From the NCBI GenBank assembly GCA_941918925.1, contig OW799235.1, forward strand, positions 16,046,701-16,110,700: a stretch of 64,000 bases of DNA, given 5' to 3'. Below the pieces are notes generated by a model that saw nothing but the letters and a program-made list of their open reading frames with translations, was not told where the DNA came from and made no database searches. Made by a program: the position numbers and the translations under genes. Origin of the DNA: Phyto melanocephala (taxonomy: Eukaryota; Arthropoda; Insecta; Diptera; Rhinophoridae). How positions within the stretch are numbered: the first letter of the stretch is position 1; every line of letters starts with the position of its first letter. This document shows, one piece after another, positions 23,868-35,787 of this stretch.

Positions 23868-24741
23868 AAGGTGTGTCACAAGGTTCCACTATTGGTCCAT
23901 TACTTTTTACTATCTACATCAATGATTTAGATCAACATTTGTCTCATTGTAATGTCCATATTTATGCTGATGACGTACAAGTTTATATTGGCGCAAACAA
24001 AACAAAATTAAATGATTGCGTACATAAGCTTAATGAAGATCTCAAACGTGTTCAAAGTTGGCCAACTGCAAATGGTCCTTGTAGTAACCCGTCTAAACCT
24101 AAATGCGTAGTCATAACACCAAAATCTATGAGAATTAATTTTGATGCATCGATTTGTCTAAACAATCAACAAATAGAAATTGTGAGATCAACAAAAAATC
24201 TTGGAATTATATTTAATAATACGTTAACGTGGTCTGATCACATCAACTTCGTCTCTGGGAGAACAAACAATATTTTACACCATTTAAGATACGCTTGTTG
24301 CTTGCCAAAACATATCTAATTCCAACGTTATTATATGGATGCGAAATTTTTGCTAGATGTGATACCACAAGTTACAGGAAATTTAATGTAACTTATAATG
24401 CAGTAGTGAGGTATGTTTTTAAATTAAAGAAGTTTGACCGAATATCATCTGTTGAGTCGAAATTATATGCAGTATCTTTTTGTAACCTCTTAAAATTACG
24501 AACACTAACACTACACTATAAAATCATTCAAATCCACGAACCTGTATATCTCTTTGAACGAATCTCGTTTGCTCGTTCCCGCAGATCTAATGACGTGATA
24601 CAGTTAAGACATCGAACTTTGTTATCAGACTGGCAGTTTTTTATACATTCGATTCGTCTTTGGAACTCCTTACCTACAAACATTAAATTTTTAAGCAATG
24701 CTGCGCAATTTAAAAGGGCCCTTAAGGAACATTTTTTCTAA
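23868..24741 (+). pseudogene. LINE reverse transcriptase, truncated and frameshifted
   Basis: Two overlapping frames make one protein. Frame 1 (to 24319) has the palm motif GVSQGSTIGPLLFTIYINDL, the intact catalytic box YADD (about 23965) and the NPSKPKC and LGIIFNNTLTWSDHI blocks. A frameshift near 24290 moves the reading to frame 2 (from 24295): LLAKTYLIPTLLYGCE, then the conserved C-terminal blocks PVYLFERISFARSRR and WQFFIHSIRLWNSLP, ending at 24741. Known: this order is typical of Jockey/CR1-group elements. The endonuclease and fingers of the polymerase are absent, so the copy is dead despite the intact YADD. The first 30 or so codons of the open frame (23768-23867) lie in flanking repeat and do not belong to the LINE. 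Confidence 0.85.
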
Positions 24742-24989
24742 ACGTAACAACTTTGTTTTAGTTTTTTTATTTTTTTTTTCTCGTAATTCTATTTAATTAT
24801 AATTTGTATTATTATTTCTTGCTTGTTATTTAAATTATGTTATTTTTTCCTTTTACAATTATTTGTCATTATGATTAAATTTAATTTTAACTTATGTCTA
24901 ATCCTGTACTCTAATTACAAGACTTATAGTCTTGTTGTATGGGATATCGAAATAAATAAATAAAATAAAAAAAAAAAAAAAAAAAAAAA
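23868..24989 (+). mobile_element. 5'-truncated Jockey/CR1-like LINE with poly(A)
   Basis: It starts inside the reverse transcriptase domain, runs through the stop at 24739-24741 and ends in ATAAATAAATAAAATAAA followed by about 20 A. The 3' UTR carries the hairpin CAAGACTtatAGTCTTG at about 24920, shared with the minus-strand copy at 10157-10690. Truncation at the 5' end plus a poly(A) tail is the usual mark of target-primed reverse transcription. No target duplication could be identified because the 5' junction is not sharp. Confidence 0.8.
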
Positions 24990-25466
24990 GGATTTCAGTA
25001 GAAAAATTTAAACACATTTAGAACATGGTAGAGAGTGGAGTAGATTTATTAACTTCAAATTGTGTATATTAAAATATTTTATTGTTATATAGATATTTAA
25101 ACATATTAAACTTCGATTTGTGCTTGGATATGGAAACCCCCAAAAGTACTTTTTATGGTCCTTTTTGTGTTTTCTATGTTTATGAAGCTGGAATTGTTAA
25201 ATAAGGGAGACAGAAAATATTATGGGCTACAGTATAACAAGTTTTCATGAATTTAACAAAAAAAAAATAAATAATTAACCTTAATCTGCTCCTTAAAGTA
25301 AATTGCATTTTCTACCCTCATAAGTCGTTTTCGACACATACTATACTTTCCGTTGTTTTAGTAGGAACACTGAAACCACGTTTATTAATATAACAAAAAC
25401 AAACTTTATTTTAATGTTATTATATCTTAAAGAAGCTTATTTTCTATGCACTTAACACATATGTAA
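24990..25466. other. Spacer, possible continuation of the interrupted repeat
   Basis: Contains AAAAGTACTTTTTATGGTCC near 25143, like units of the array at 41385. Otherwise nothing is seen. Confidence 0.35.
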
Positions 25467-26016
25467 ACGCAAAGAAAAAATATGATTGTGGTAACCATAA
25501 TCGAAGAGCAACATACTATGATTGAATTGTATGATTATGGTTAAAACATATAATGATTACCAGTTATCATTATTATATATATGACTACAATTGAATTGAA
25601 ATTGAAAGCAAAGAATGCTTTTTTACGGCAAATTATTGTCTTTTGTTGTAACATACACATATTGATTGTACTTACCAATTTAATAAAAATTTTTATACCA
25701 ATATTTTACTATATATTTTTATGTTACGTTTTCTCGTTTATTTGTAAATTTTCGTATATTTTTTGACATCTCAAACTTTTAAAATAATAAAAATTTATTT
25801 AGCAAGAAGAAGAGCAGTTGAAATCAAATTATTATTAAAAACACAAACAAATTTCAAACAGTTGAAATCAAATTATTATTATTAACACAAATCGTGACTA
25901 AAATGATAAGATGAAACAAAAATAACTATTACTTGTTTTCGACAACCAAATATTGTTATAGAAACAATAATATGACCGTCGTGATCATGTCGTAATCATG
26001 GTTTTTCTTTGCGTGT
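25467..26016. mobile_element. Inverted-repeat (MITE-like) element
   Basis: The ends are inverted: ACGCAAAGAAAAA..ATGATT at 25467-25487 and its reverse complement at 25993-26013. Beyond the first 20 bases the arms diverge but keep ATGATT/ATAATC words. The interior is A/T-rich without an ORF. It abuts the piggyBac C-terminal relic. Exact ends and target site are uncertain. Confidence 0.4.
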
Positions 26017-26222
26017 ACGCTTCTGTTGTGCAAGTTTTTACATGCACCTTTTGAACAAAAGCAACAAATAGTTTTATGCATGTTATTTTTTGAAATGGAA
26101 TTATTTTCGAAACATATCGAACATCTTTGCCTTCCTTTAATTTGTGCGGGTACGATTTTTAATTTTTTCGATGCATATGATGACAAGAGAATTTCACGCC
26201 AAAAAAACCTATGATATGTCAA
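26016..26222 (-). pseudogene. piggyBac transposase C-terminus (Cys-rich domain)
   Basis: The minus-strand frame reads basic residues and then a cysteine-rich tail: RQRCSICFENN, CCFCSKGACKNLHN. This is the C-x2-C ... C-x2-C ... C-x3-H type finger that ends many piggyBac transposases and helps bind the terminal repeats. No upstream catalytic domain is found on this strand, and the frame runs on into the neighbouring inverted-repeat element instead of stopping. Only the last 60 or so residues survive. A different, longer piggyBac relic lies at 42218-43627. Confidence 0.55.
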
Positions 26223-29200
26223 AAACGGCGCAATAGCGTAGCCAACGTAATTTTTTCAATAGAATCCGCAAAACAAAAAAAATTGGAGCATAAAATAGTA
26301 TAAATTAAGCTCATGAAGGTATTTATTTAAAGTCGCTGAATTTAATGGAAGACGAAGGTTAAAAACTAGAACTTCAGTATTCAATAAATAGTAAGAACTG
26401 CGCTATGGAAGTAGCAGCTCATATGCTAATTGTAACATAAACAATTGGGCAAGGTGTTTCAAGAACTCATTGTTTAGTGTCTATCATCTTGATGCTTTCA
26501 ATACTGCCAGCCAAAGGATAAATAAAAAAAGTATAAAACAAAAATTGTTAAGAATATGAAATTTTACATAGAAAAATTTTTTGAACTGATTGGAAAAAGT
26601 TTAGAAAACCTTTTCCTTTAAAATTTGATTAAAGCGGGTTACGTTATTTTGGCGTTTAGGGCTCGCTACATATGAAATCATTTATAAACATAAGTAGATA
26701 CATACCCTTGCTCTCTTTATACAATTTAACAGACGATAACTGGCATCTATGCACAGATACAAATATTAATACTCAGACTGGTTTATGTTGGTATAAATTC
26801 ATACATCAAACACACAAAAAAAAAAAATAAATAAAAAAAATCCTTTAATTATACATACCATAACAAAAAGGCTTAGGGGTAGACAAGGCTATTTGCTGTC
26901 TGTTTTTTGTAAATTTTTTTTAAACCCTTTAGGGCAGACTGTGAAAGTGGAGGAGGAAGAAGTTTAACTTATATGAAAAACGAGAAAAAATTGTTTATCG
27001 TTTAAATCGTTGAAAACTCTTTAATACACAATGAGCGGGAATAATAAACATATTTGGCGAGTAGTTGATTGACATGCTTAAAACAACTAATTGGTATTTA
27101 TTTATAACGACCAAGTAAAATATTGAAAAACAAGAATAGTGATGTTACCCTTTTAGTAGGACTAATTAAAACAACGCTTAGCTCATTTAATTATTACATT
27201 GTATAAAATATTTTTCAATTTTCGGCAACTTTTATATAAATTCGAAATTTATTTAGCTCTTAATAGATATTATTTTTATTTAAATAAAACTCTATCAAAA
27301 TATTATTTGTTTTAAAAGAATAAATAATATTGTTTGGTACCTCAAAGCACTTTAACACTAACAACAAATAAGCACTTATCATGACAAATATACAAATATA
27401 CAAATATTTTTGGGGTGCGTGTGCAAAAGCGGTTTTTCTATTAATGTTTTCGAGATAAAATTGCCCAAGTAAATTGTAGTGTTTTCCAACAGTAACAACA
27501 TGTACATCTATAAAATAACAATGGTTTTGTTGCACACAATGAAACACTTAAAATTGTATGGGTGTGAGTACATAAATGTTGGTTAAATTTTGCGTATTTG
27601 AGTAGACAACATTAGGTGGTGGTGGCTGTATGTGGCCATTATTTTGGTGAATATGCCTGTGTGTTAATATGCGTAATTGAAATTTCAATTTAAAATCACA
27701 ATGTTACATAGAAAAACAGTTCCACACAGTTGCACCTTTTTATATTGTTTTACGGTTATTTTTTCTATTGCCCAATTCACAGTGGTCAGTCTGTGTTGTT
27801 TTCAGTTTTTTGTTTTTTTTTTGTTTAAGTGTGTGAATATTTATTGTTTCTATGAGTGTTGTTGGGGGCCAACCTCGACTGTGTTGTGCGTTCTCCAGCC
27901 ATTTAACTTTGCTTTTATTTAATTTTAAGTAGTTTCCAACATGTGTATTGTTAATAAAAATTTTTTAAGGACTTTTTCATTTTACTAAATCTGTTATACC
28001 TTGTGTGTTGTATTGTGTACTGTTGGTTTGTTTTGGTTGGGTGCATACTGAGACGATGGCTTAGGATTTACAGTAGTTATGGACTCAAAAGTCTATCTCT
28101 TTAGATTTAAGTAAGTATTTATTTTTATTTTCCATTTTTATATATTTTTATGCTAACACATATACAACGTTACGAATTTTTCATTTATTTGTGGAGTACA
28201 TGCGATTATAGTAAAGTTTATGGCAGGACATGTGCATAAAAATTAAGGCAAATATATAAATGATAATAAAAAAATTAAATACACGTAGTACTTTATTAAC
28301 GAGGTAGTGAGCTCTTTTTGGAAAAGTGTAAGTTGTGTTATATGCAGATGGTAACGTATTGTGCTAAAGTTTAACAAAAATTGATACATATTTTTTTATA
28401 AATAATTAAAAGCTTTTAAACAAACAAAGTGTTTGTATATTTTATTTTATTATGCCTGCTTAGCGGTAACACAGGCGATTCTTAAGACTATAGTGTCGTC
28501 TTTGCCACCTGAATAATTTCGGAGGACCACCAATAATCTATAGTCTCTAATGGCTTTGTTTGCAATTTGTATTTCTATATAATTTCGTCAGCATTTCTAT
28601 AGTTTTTTCTCTTGGGTTTTACTCGTTGTTCAAACAACATTTGAACACCTTTTTTGATATTTATATATTGAATTGTAAGTTTCAAATTTTAAATAATTAT
28701 CATTACTTAAATTTTGAATTTTAACATTTATTTGAATTGCGACGTATACCTTAAAATCAATATTATAGTTTTAACATTGTAGTATAAGATGAACAATAAT
28801 TTAGTACTTTTTCAAACTGAATTGTCAACCTGTTCGAACTTCCAGTTTTTTTTTTGTAAACCGAGGTTAGTTGTAATCCGCCTTGTAACAAAAATGATTA
28901 ACTAACACGCAGTCTTTCATGCAAGTACTTGTGCGCCTTGAAATTTTACGCTTATATAAAGATGAAAAAAAAAAGAAACTGAATACTGGCCTTCATTCGC
29001 CTATAAGTTACCCTACAAAAGGAAAGAATCACCCGAAACTCAATCTAAGCAAAAAAAGGAAACTAATTGCTCCTTTCCTTACAATATTAAATCTTATTCT
29101 AGCTTAACACTTTGCCCTTTGTCACCCTAGTCAGCTAATCGAATAAGATTTTTAGGCTACATTGCCAAATGTATTAAATTAAAGTTGTATGTAGTATGTC

Positions 29201-29429
29201 AAGTCTGCTTTAAGAGAGTGAGAGTGAGATCTAAGTTAATACTGATAGATTAAAAATGCATACACCATATATTCTGGATATCGTATAATCACTTAGAATG
29301 CCTGAAACTTGTACTACTTTTAAGGTAAAGATTACCCCAGTAAATATATCAGGGAATTTGATGAGGTAACTGCTATCCTGATGGTATTGAGGACTCTAAT
29401 TTCTTTAAAATAGGGGGGAATCCATACGT
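26223..29429. other. Gene-free stretch
   Basis: A/T-rich sequence with GT- and T-rich patches at 27590-28030. ORFs of 60-95 codons have no motif. No RNA gene or element was recognised. Confidence 0.4.
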
Positions 29430-29880
29430 AACCCTGGGCGCTATTTAACCGATGCTTCGTTAGGCTTTTGTGGATACCAGGGAGTTCAGGCATTTATGGC
29501 AATGTAAAATATGCTCGACACCTGGTTCCATGACTAAATCGCATCAGTGGACATTGAAAAACCTCTGGGGCCCTTTAAAAAAACTTGGTACATGTGGGCT
29601 TGAAAAAACATCTTGAGATGCATAAATGTTTACACCTGTGGAATATCTAAATACCTTTGGCCTTTACAGACGATCACTAGAACGTGACTCTACTTAAACT
29701 TAGGAGAAAACGGATAACACTTGCAGAAATAATAGTTGTTGGCCACTGTCTGCTTAGGTAGCTGATTTAACAGTTCTCGGTTGTTTGAGATTATGTTTTT
29801 CTGGGAATTTTCCAAAATAGGCTCTCTCTTGAGGAACATTTAAAAATTTTTTGAAATTTATTTTAGAGATTATAGTTTCA
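29430..29880 (+). pseudogene. RNase H LINE relic (I/LOA-type), first copy
   Basis: From about 29447 the plus strand reads ALFNRC, then VRLLWIPGSSGIYGN (the C-terminal RNase H motif, normally with His after PG), then degenerate AR and, after stops, RRKRITLAEIIVVGHC near 29710. In intact relatives that last segment is a TGHC-type block before a CCHC finger. LSLEEHLKIF near 29825 may be the finger remnant. Several stops and frameshifts. It lies in the same orientation as the next copy at 30340. Confidence 0.55.
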
Positions 29881-30339
29881 TTAAAAAAACCCATCCTACA
29901 TCCAATGCATTTTATGGTGCACATAATCACCTAAAACAGTGTTTTATTCGGGAAACCATTAATAGTCTTCGCAACGTTAAAAATCATTCCGAACGATGCC
30001 GTACAGTATGTAAAGGGAAGTAATTGGTGGCGTTCAGCATAATATTTATTATGATGTTAATTAGTCATCATGCTAAAGAATTAAATTTGTTCCCATTCTC
30101 TTTATGAAAAGTTGTTTCTACTTAGTTTGCTTGCTTAAAAGATTTAAGACTCAGAAGTTGAAGCCTCACGATCAAAATACTGCAAAAGGTGTGCGAAAAT
30201 TTAACTTTCAAGTTTTTCCATGTAAGGTGGCCTCGAAGATCTTATGAAAAACTGGTGTCCAGTAGTATATGGAATATCAGGGATTTGTGACGTTCAATAT
30301 GGTTTTGATAGGAAACCCCCATTGATTGTTGTTTAGGAT
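29881..30339. other. Spacer between two LINE relics
   Basis: Moderately A/T-rich with no motif; it may be decayed sequence of either neighbour. Confidence 0.3.
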
Positions 30340-31150
30340 CCGACTGAAGGATGTGTAGTTTTAACAGATTGATGGAAGATGAATATGACACAGAGGCAGG
30401 TATCTATATCATGGGGGAGAACATCACAAGGTCGTATAGATTTTCTGATAAATTTAGGGTAACGGGTCTCATAATGAAACATGTGCGAAAGGTGGAAAAG
30501 TTACCTCAAAAGGACATTACATCAAATCTAGACAGGTTAGAGAATATAGGAGAGTTCTTAATAGAATTATACGCTTATCAAAACATCAGATTGTGTTGTG
30601 TATGGAAGCACTGAGTTGGAAACAACGAAATTGGAGAAAACTTTTAAGTGGATCGATACTGGGGTTAGGATATGAAAAGAACATATTAAGGCCACCAATG
30701 GGCCACTATTTTGGGCGACTTAGGGATGGGATTTCATACATGACTGATAGGATATGGAGGAGCAGAAGGAGTGCAGATTGTCTTGGGTTTAATAAAAAAG
30801 GTAATCTCGGTGGACACTATGGTACTTCCGGACCTAAATAAAGTATGTCTGAGAACCACTGGTTAGAATATAACGGACATTTTTCAGTAAGAGACCGGAT
30901 CAATAGATCGTATAGTGGCCATACGGATTACTTTTGGATTTATGAGGAGGATCAGGAAGAATTAAAAAAGGTACAACACGTTGTATATCACTACTCTAGA
31001 CATTAAAAATCATAGTCTTAAGTGGTTTTGTAAGTGATTCCACGATTACTTGACTGATATCCCGGAAACTCGAGAATATCATTGAATTTATTATGGGGTC
31101 AGATGGTTAGAAGATAGATATTGAAGGCTTCATAGGACTGTTTTTTCAGG
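30340..31150 (+). pseudogene. RNase H LINE relic (I/LOA-type), second copy
   Basis: In shifting plus-strand frames the order is that of an RNase H plus C-terminal finger. A DPTEGCVVLTD remnant (normally TDGSK) at about 30336 leads to AGIYIMGENITRSYRFSD at 30395-30450. IRLCCV follows at about 30585, then a broken GNE.AD block. An acidic EEDQEELKKVQHVVYHYSRH stretch at about 30940 lies where the finger of relatives has EE..EH.LC, and a LTDIPETRE tail follows at about 31050. Known: the RNase H removes template RNA during second-strand synthesis. The copy has many stops and lacks the finger cysteines. The 3' UTR follows at 31226. Confidence 0.6.
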
Positions 31151-31225
31151 TTTTTAATTTTTAATTTTTTTTAAATAATTGATTTTTTGTAACTTTTTAT
31201 GTTTTTTCTTTTATCAAAGGAAATA

Positions 31226-31545
31226 CAGTAGAGCACATGGGTCTCTAAGTGTAGATGTAGGAAGGTCGCCTGCTCCCATTACTTCCCTTTCCTACCTACC
31301 TACCTACCTACCATAACATTAACTACTTAGGAAAGCAAATTGGGTGGGTATTAGAAAATTTTTTTTTTCAGAATACAGTGGAGCACATGGGTCTCCAAAC
31401 ACAGTGTAGCAAATTGGTCTCCAAGTGTATATGTAGGAAGGTCGCCTGCTTTCATTCCCTTTCTACCTACCTACCTACCATAACATTAACTACTTAGGAA
31501 AGCTATTTGGTTGGGTATTAGAAACATTTTTTTTCAGAATCGTAT
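31226..31545 (+). repeat. Tandemly duplicated LINE 3' UTR unit (period about 176)
   Basis: Two copies of a unit begin CAGT(A/G)GAGCACATGGGTCTC. Each carries TGTAGGAAGGTCGCCTGCT (31256 and 31432), CCTACCTACCTACC, CATAACATTAACTACTTAGG and end TTTTTTTTCAGAAT. The second copy has an extra internal duplication of a TTGGTCTCCAA-like segment near 31395-31425. It directly follows the RNase H LINE relic. Confidence 0.75.
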
Positions 31546-33300
31546 GCAAAAGACCTTAAAGCTAACGGGTAATTTAACTTTAAAAAGCCAAATGCTCTCT
31601 GTACTAACCAAAGAGAAAAAAAAATAATAAACCTATTAAAATAAATATTTTTTTCAGTAGTTTGCAATAAATTATTAACAAATTGAAATTACTTAAATTG
31701 TAAGGTAGTAGCTGGCGAAAACAAAAACATTTATAAACGTTATATGAACACAAGAAAATTTTTCAATAGTCTATTATACAATACAAACAAAATTAAAAAG
31801 CTGTTATATGAGCTTTATTTTTGAACAACTTTTTACGTTACTGATGAAATGAAAAAATTAATCATAAATACAAACGAACTTCAATCTAAAACTGCCTTAA
31901 TAAAAACTAGTCTACATTATCGATAGTCTACTGTACGCTTATATATTTATTACCATAAGCATTATTAAAGTAAATACATACATATATCTCTTCAATGCAC
32001 CTGTAAATAGGTTTACATATGAATATAATTTTTATAATAAATAAAAGAGAAAATTCTCTTTATGCTTGTAGAAAACTCATACAAATGTATTAAGGTTTGC
32101 CATAGATAAGTATGGATGCATGTATTTATATGTGTGGATTTACATAAGACTATTAAAAAATGTAATTCAGTTTTATATTCATGAAAAAAAATGTTTTTTT
32201 GTTATAAATTTACATTTATATAAATATTTGGTGGCTATAAAAGTTATATTTAGATTTTATTATTGTTGCAATTAAATTAATTCAAAATTCAAATCCAGCC
32301 TTATGAAAATATAAAAGACAGGTATTAGAACAAAAGGTCATTTTGGACGCAATCAAGTATTTTTTTTACAAGATTTCAGCATTCAAGATACACATTTTCA
32401 ATTAATTTAAAAGTTCTGTCCAATCTATGGTATTTAAATGACCTGGTATTTTGTTGCTTTTGCTAAAAAGCCATTAAAAATTGTTACCCTTTTAGTGAGC
32501 CACTTAAGACAATTGAAAAACAGTTGAGAGTATTTTAAGGTCTTAAAGCAACTAAAACAATAGGAAATATAAGAAAACAACATCGTGAGTAGTAGGAATT
32601 GAAAAATCATTGCTAATCCTTAAGCCGTAAATAGCAAGTAACTAAACGAAAGAAAACGAAAAATAAAAAATGTTTTAGGCTTATTCTTTTTTATTTTCTC
32701 TGTTCAATATTGTTTTATTACATACCATTACATCTTAACCTGTTACATTTTTGGGAATTATATAAGGGTTTGTTGGGAACGAACTAAAAAAAAATATTTT
32801 AAGCATGAGTACGTCTTATTGTTGATCAATTAATGTTTATGGCCCAAGTCAGGAAGAAAAATATTTGATACGAATGCTTTTTGTCGAAGTTTAAATTTCC
32901 AACGTCAAAATTTTGCAGTTAAATATCAGCAGATGACCAGAAATGAAATCAACTTTATTGAAAATTTAATTATGAGTATTGAAACTCATTTTCATTTCAA
33001 TGGCTTTGCTAATAATAAGAATAATGTTAATAGTAATACTAAGGTACTAAAGAGCTGCACATTTGGAGAGAAAATGGCTTACAAGAAACTTGATTAAATT
33101 TAAACGTGGTAGCAAATATCATCATGATTGATCATGTCAAACAAATTTTAATCTACGATAATATCGTGCAAATTTCGACATGATACTGATTCTTTGGAAA
33201 TGACGATGTCGCCCAAATTCGCCTTAAAATTCAAACTTCCAAAAATTTATGTTTTGCTTTGATATCAGAATATTGAAGAGCGAAACAAAAGTGAAATAAA
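31546..33300. other. Gene-free A/T-rich stretch
   Basis: No ORF of note and no element ends. Short AATAAT patches near 33010 only. Confidence 0.45.
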
Positions 33301-34635
33301 ACAAGTAAGAGTGCTATAACAAAGAAAAAATTAGTAAAAAAAAATATTTAAAAAATTTTTTTTTTTTGGTCTTAAATGGGATCCGAACCTACGTTTATTC
33401 AGCTTGTATTGGTGTGAAAAGGCGAGGTGCTCTACGATTTTTCAACATATCTCAGTTGTTTAAAAAGTGACTTTTTTGATTTTCAATAGCAATCTGCTGC
33501 CGAATATTTATAATATTTCGGTACCTTACACCAGACCTGGGGGGTCTCAATTACATTTTGTATTTAATTACACCTATAATTACACAAATACATGTAATTG
33601 TAATTGAAAAAGAAGTAAAAATCAATTGCAATTACATGTAATTGTAATTGAAGTTTTCTTAAATTACAATTACATGTAATTGTAATTGAAAAATTCCAAT
33701 TACAATTACATTTAATTGTAATTGTAATTGTAATTGGAAAAAAATCCAATTACAATTACATTTAATTGGAAAAAAAAATTTTTCATTAAGTAATTTAAAA
33801 AAAAAACAAGTAATCATTACTTTTTTAAGTATTTATTGTCAAAAAAGTATTTAATTACAAAGATTATCAATTACATATTATATAAGCCAGTCTTTACCAT
33901 TTAATTATTTTCAGTTTAAAAATGTTACGAACACGTCCGAATTGAAATTTCAATAATGATCGAAATGAAATCGATCGTTTTTCATCACATACCTGATTGA
34001 AAAATAATTAAGACAAGGAACCAATTTAAAAAAATTTATTATTTGCTTTAAATAACACAATTTTTTTTCATATAATTTAGAAAATCGTTTTAAGAATTTT
34101 AAGTTTTATTTTATGGTTTTAAAAATGTAATTGAATTTTGTTCAATTACTAGTAATTATTTGTTGATTAATTACAATTACAATTACTTGTAATTAGTAAT
34201 TAAACATTTTCAACTACAATTACATGTAATGTGTATTTGATTTTTTTTCAATTATCAATTACAAGTAATTGTAATTGACATTTTTCAATTACAATTACAT
34301 TTTATTGTAATTGAGTTAAGTCCTTACTTTCAATTACAATTACTTGTAATTGTAATTTAGACTACCTCAATTACAAATTACATATAATTGTAATTGTAAT
34401 TGAAATGTAATTGAGATCCCCCAGGTCTGCCTTACACTGGTCTGAAAGTGTCTGGGGGCTTCATAAAGTTTATTTGAACATATACACGGACAGATGGACA
34501 GACTGACAGACGGACAGTGTTAATTGACTTTCAGAAAATACATACTTTTTGGGTTCAGAAATGAAAATTGTAGAAATTTCACATGGAATGTCAAACCTAT
34601 ATGTACCCTTATACTAATTGTGAAGGGTATAAAAA
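33301..34635 (+). mobile_element. Dispersed fly repeat copy A3, interrupted by a hAT element
   Basis: The left end ACAAGTAAGAGTGC and right end AATTGTGAAGGGTATAAAAA match copy A1. The segment just left of the insertion (TTTATAATATTTCGGTACCTTACA) and just right (GTCTGGGGGCTTC, then ACGGACAGATGGACAGACTG) align with A1 positions 2590-2690. This shows that 33532-34429 was inserted into a pre-existing copy. The right portion also holds CACATGGAATGTCAAACCTATATG as in A1. Confidence 0.65.
33532..34429. mobile_element. Non-autonomous hAT element with 8-bp target duplication
   Basis: Terminal inverted repeats of about 27 bp start CAGACCTGGGGG at both ends and differ at one base (position 13). The 8-bp direct repeat CCTTACAC flanks the element (33524-33531 and 34430-34437). 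CAG...TG-type ends with an 8-bp duplication are diagnostic of the hAT superfamily. Much of the 898-bp interior is built from ATTACAATTACATGTAATTG-type words in both orientations, heavily self-complementary near each end (33553-33770 and 34140-34410). It has no transposase; the 61-codon minus-strand ORF inside is a product of the repeat. Confidence 0.9.
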
Positions 34636-34639
34636 GGTT

Positions 34640-35009
34640 GAAATAAAATAAAGCGTAATCGGAACAATGATGAAATAAAACATCAAAACTGAAATACAAC
34701 TTTCAAAACATATTTAAGTTTCGCACATATTGCTTTTTGGTAAATTTTATTATAAGGCCAGAAAAAAAGGTTACAAAGGAAACTTTAACACCCACTTCCC
34801 ATATAAGGCTTTACCTTAAATTCATTTTATTTCTATATTGAGAAAAATTTTGAAATAAAAATAAATTTGTAAATGGATTATTTAAGAAGGTGACATACCC
34901 ATAGAAAACTCATATTTTTTTTGTTTTGATTCTAGAATTGATTGGCAGAAGTACATAACCAAATAGACAGGTTATCCCACGTTGGTTCCGGCCCCTAAAT
35001 CGGAGCCGG
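34640..35009. mobile_element. Fragment related to the interior of repeat A2
   Basis: TCGCACATAT, AACACCCAC.TCCCATATAA, GCTTTACCTTAAATTCAT and TTTCTATATTGA occur in the same order as at about 14558-14680 of the inverted A2 copy. A short GC-richer stretch (34970-35015, CGGCCCCTAAATCGGAGCCGG) with a small hairpin precedes the next LINE. No ends were defined. Confidence 0.4.
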
Positions 35010-35787
35010 TTATACACATGGTGCAAGTTAAATTTGATGGTGCTTAATTTAAAAAAATGTAAATATATGCGATTTGTAAGAATGAACGCGATTCATGCAC
35101 ATTATGTTATTAATGGCTATCAGTTGGATTTGGTAGATAACTTCATTGATCTTGGAATTCTGCTTGATTCAAAACTCAATTTCGTCCCACACATAACCAT
35201 GACTGCCAATAAAGCCAGAGGTGTACTTGTACTTTGTAAAACGCTGGGCTAAAGAGTTTAATGATCCTTACGTCACTAAAATTTTGTACTGTGCGCTTGT
35301 AAGGCCTATTCTAGAGTATGGATCTATAATTTGGGACCCCATATATACAATACATTCTGATGCAATTGAATCCGTTTAAAAGCAGTTTCTGCTATTTTTT
35401 CTTCATGGGTTAAACTTTAACCCGATGAATTTGCCTTCGTATTCAGCTAGACTCTCTCTTATTGAGCTGCCAACTCTGAAAAGCCGTAGAACTACACTCA
35501 ACATATCATTTGTTTTCAACATAATTACTGGCGAGATAGGATCTAGTTTCCTAATCAACAATATTTCGTTTAATTTACCACAACGCCCATCACGTAGTTT
35601 TACCCTTCTAGTGGTTCTATTTTCTACAGTTAATTATTCTAATTTAAATTCATAATTTTTATAAATATTATTGTTTTATTTCATATTGTATTGAACGTTT
35701 AATTATAACTTTATGTACGTATATATTTTTTAATTGTCTGTAAGGATTTATTTCCTTAGACAAATTTAATAAATAAATAAATAAATA
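35010..35787 (+). pseudogene. 5'-truncated Jockey-like LINE with (AATA)n tail
   Basis: The coding relic starts downstream of the YADD box: WCKLNLMVLNLKKCKYMRF (from about 35020), then GILLDSKLNFVPHI, a frameshift near 35240, then RWAKEFNDPYVTKILYCALV, RPILEYGSIIWDP and a stop in place of a residue near 35378. The C-terminal part runs on to the stop at about 35653. The 3' UTR contains the hairpin TTGTCTgtAAGG...CCTTAGACAA (35734-35763) and ends in AATAAATAAATAAATA. Known: the EYG..IW block follows the polymerase thumb in Jockey-group LINEs. Truncation and tail fit target-primed insertion. Confidence 0.75.

Noticed and set aside
28079..28112. ATG plus 10 codons followed by a good GTAAGT donor, a possible first exon
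   Set aside because: No acceptor, partner exon or conserved peptide could be tied to it; such words occur by chance in 64 kb.
33564..33749. 61-codon minus-strand ORF rich in I, T, C and N
   Set aside because: Translation of the ATTAC/GTAAT repeat inside the hAT element; no protein family.
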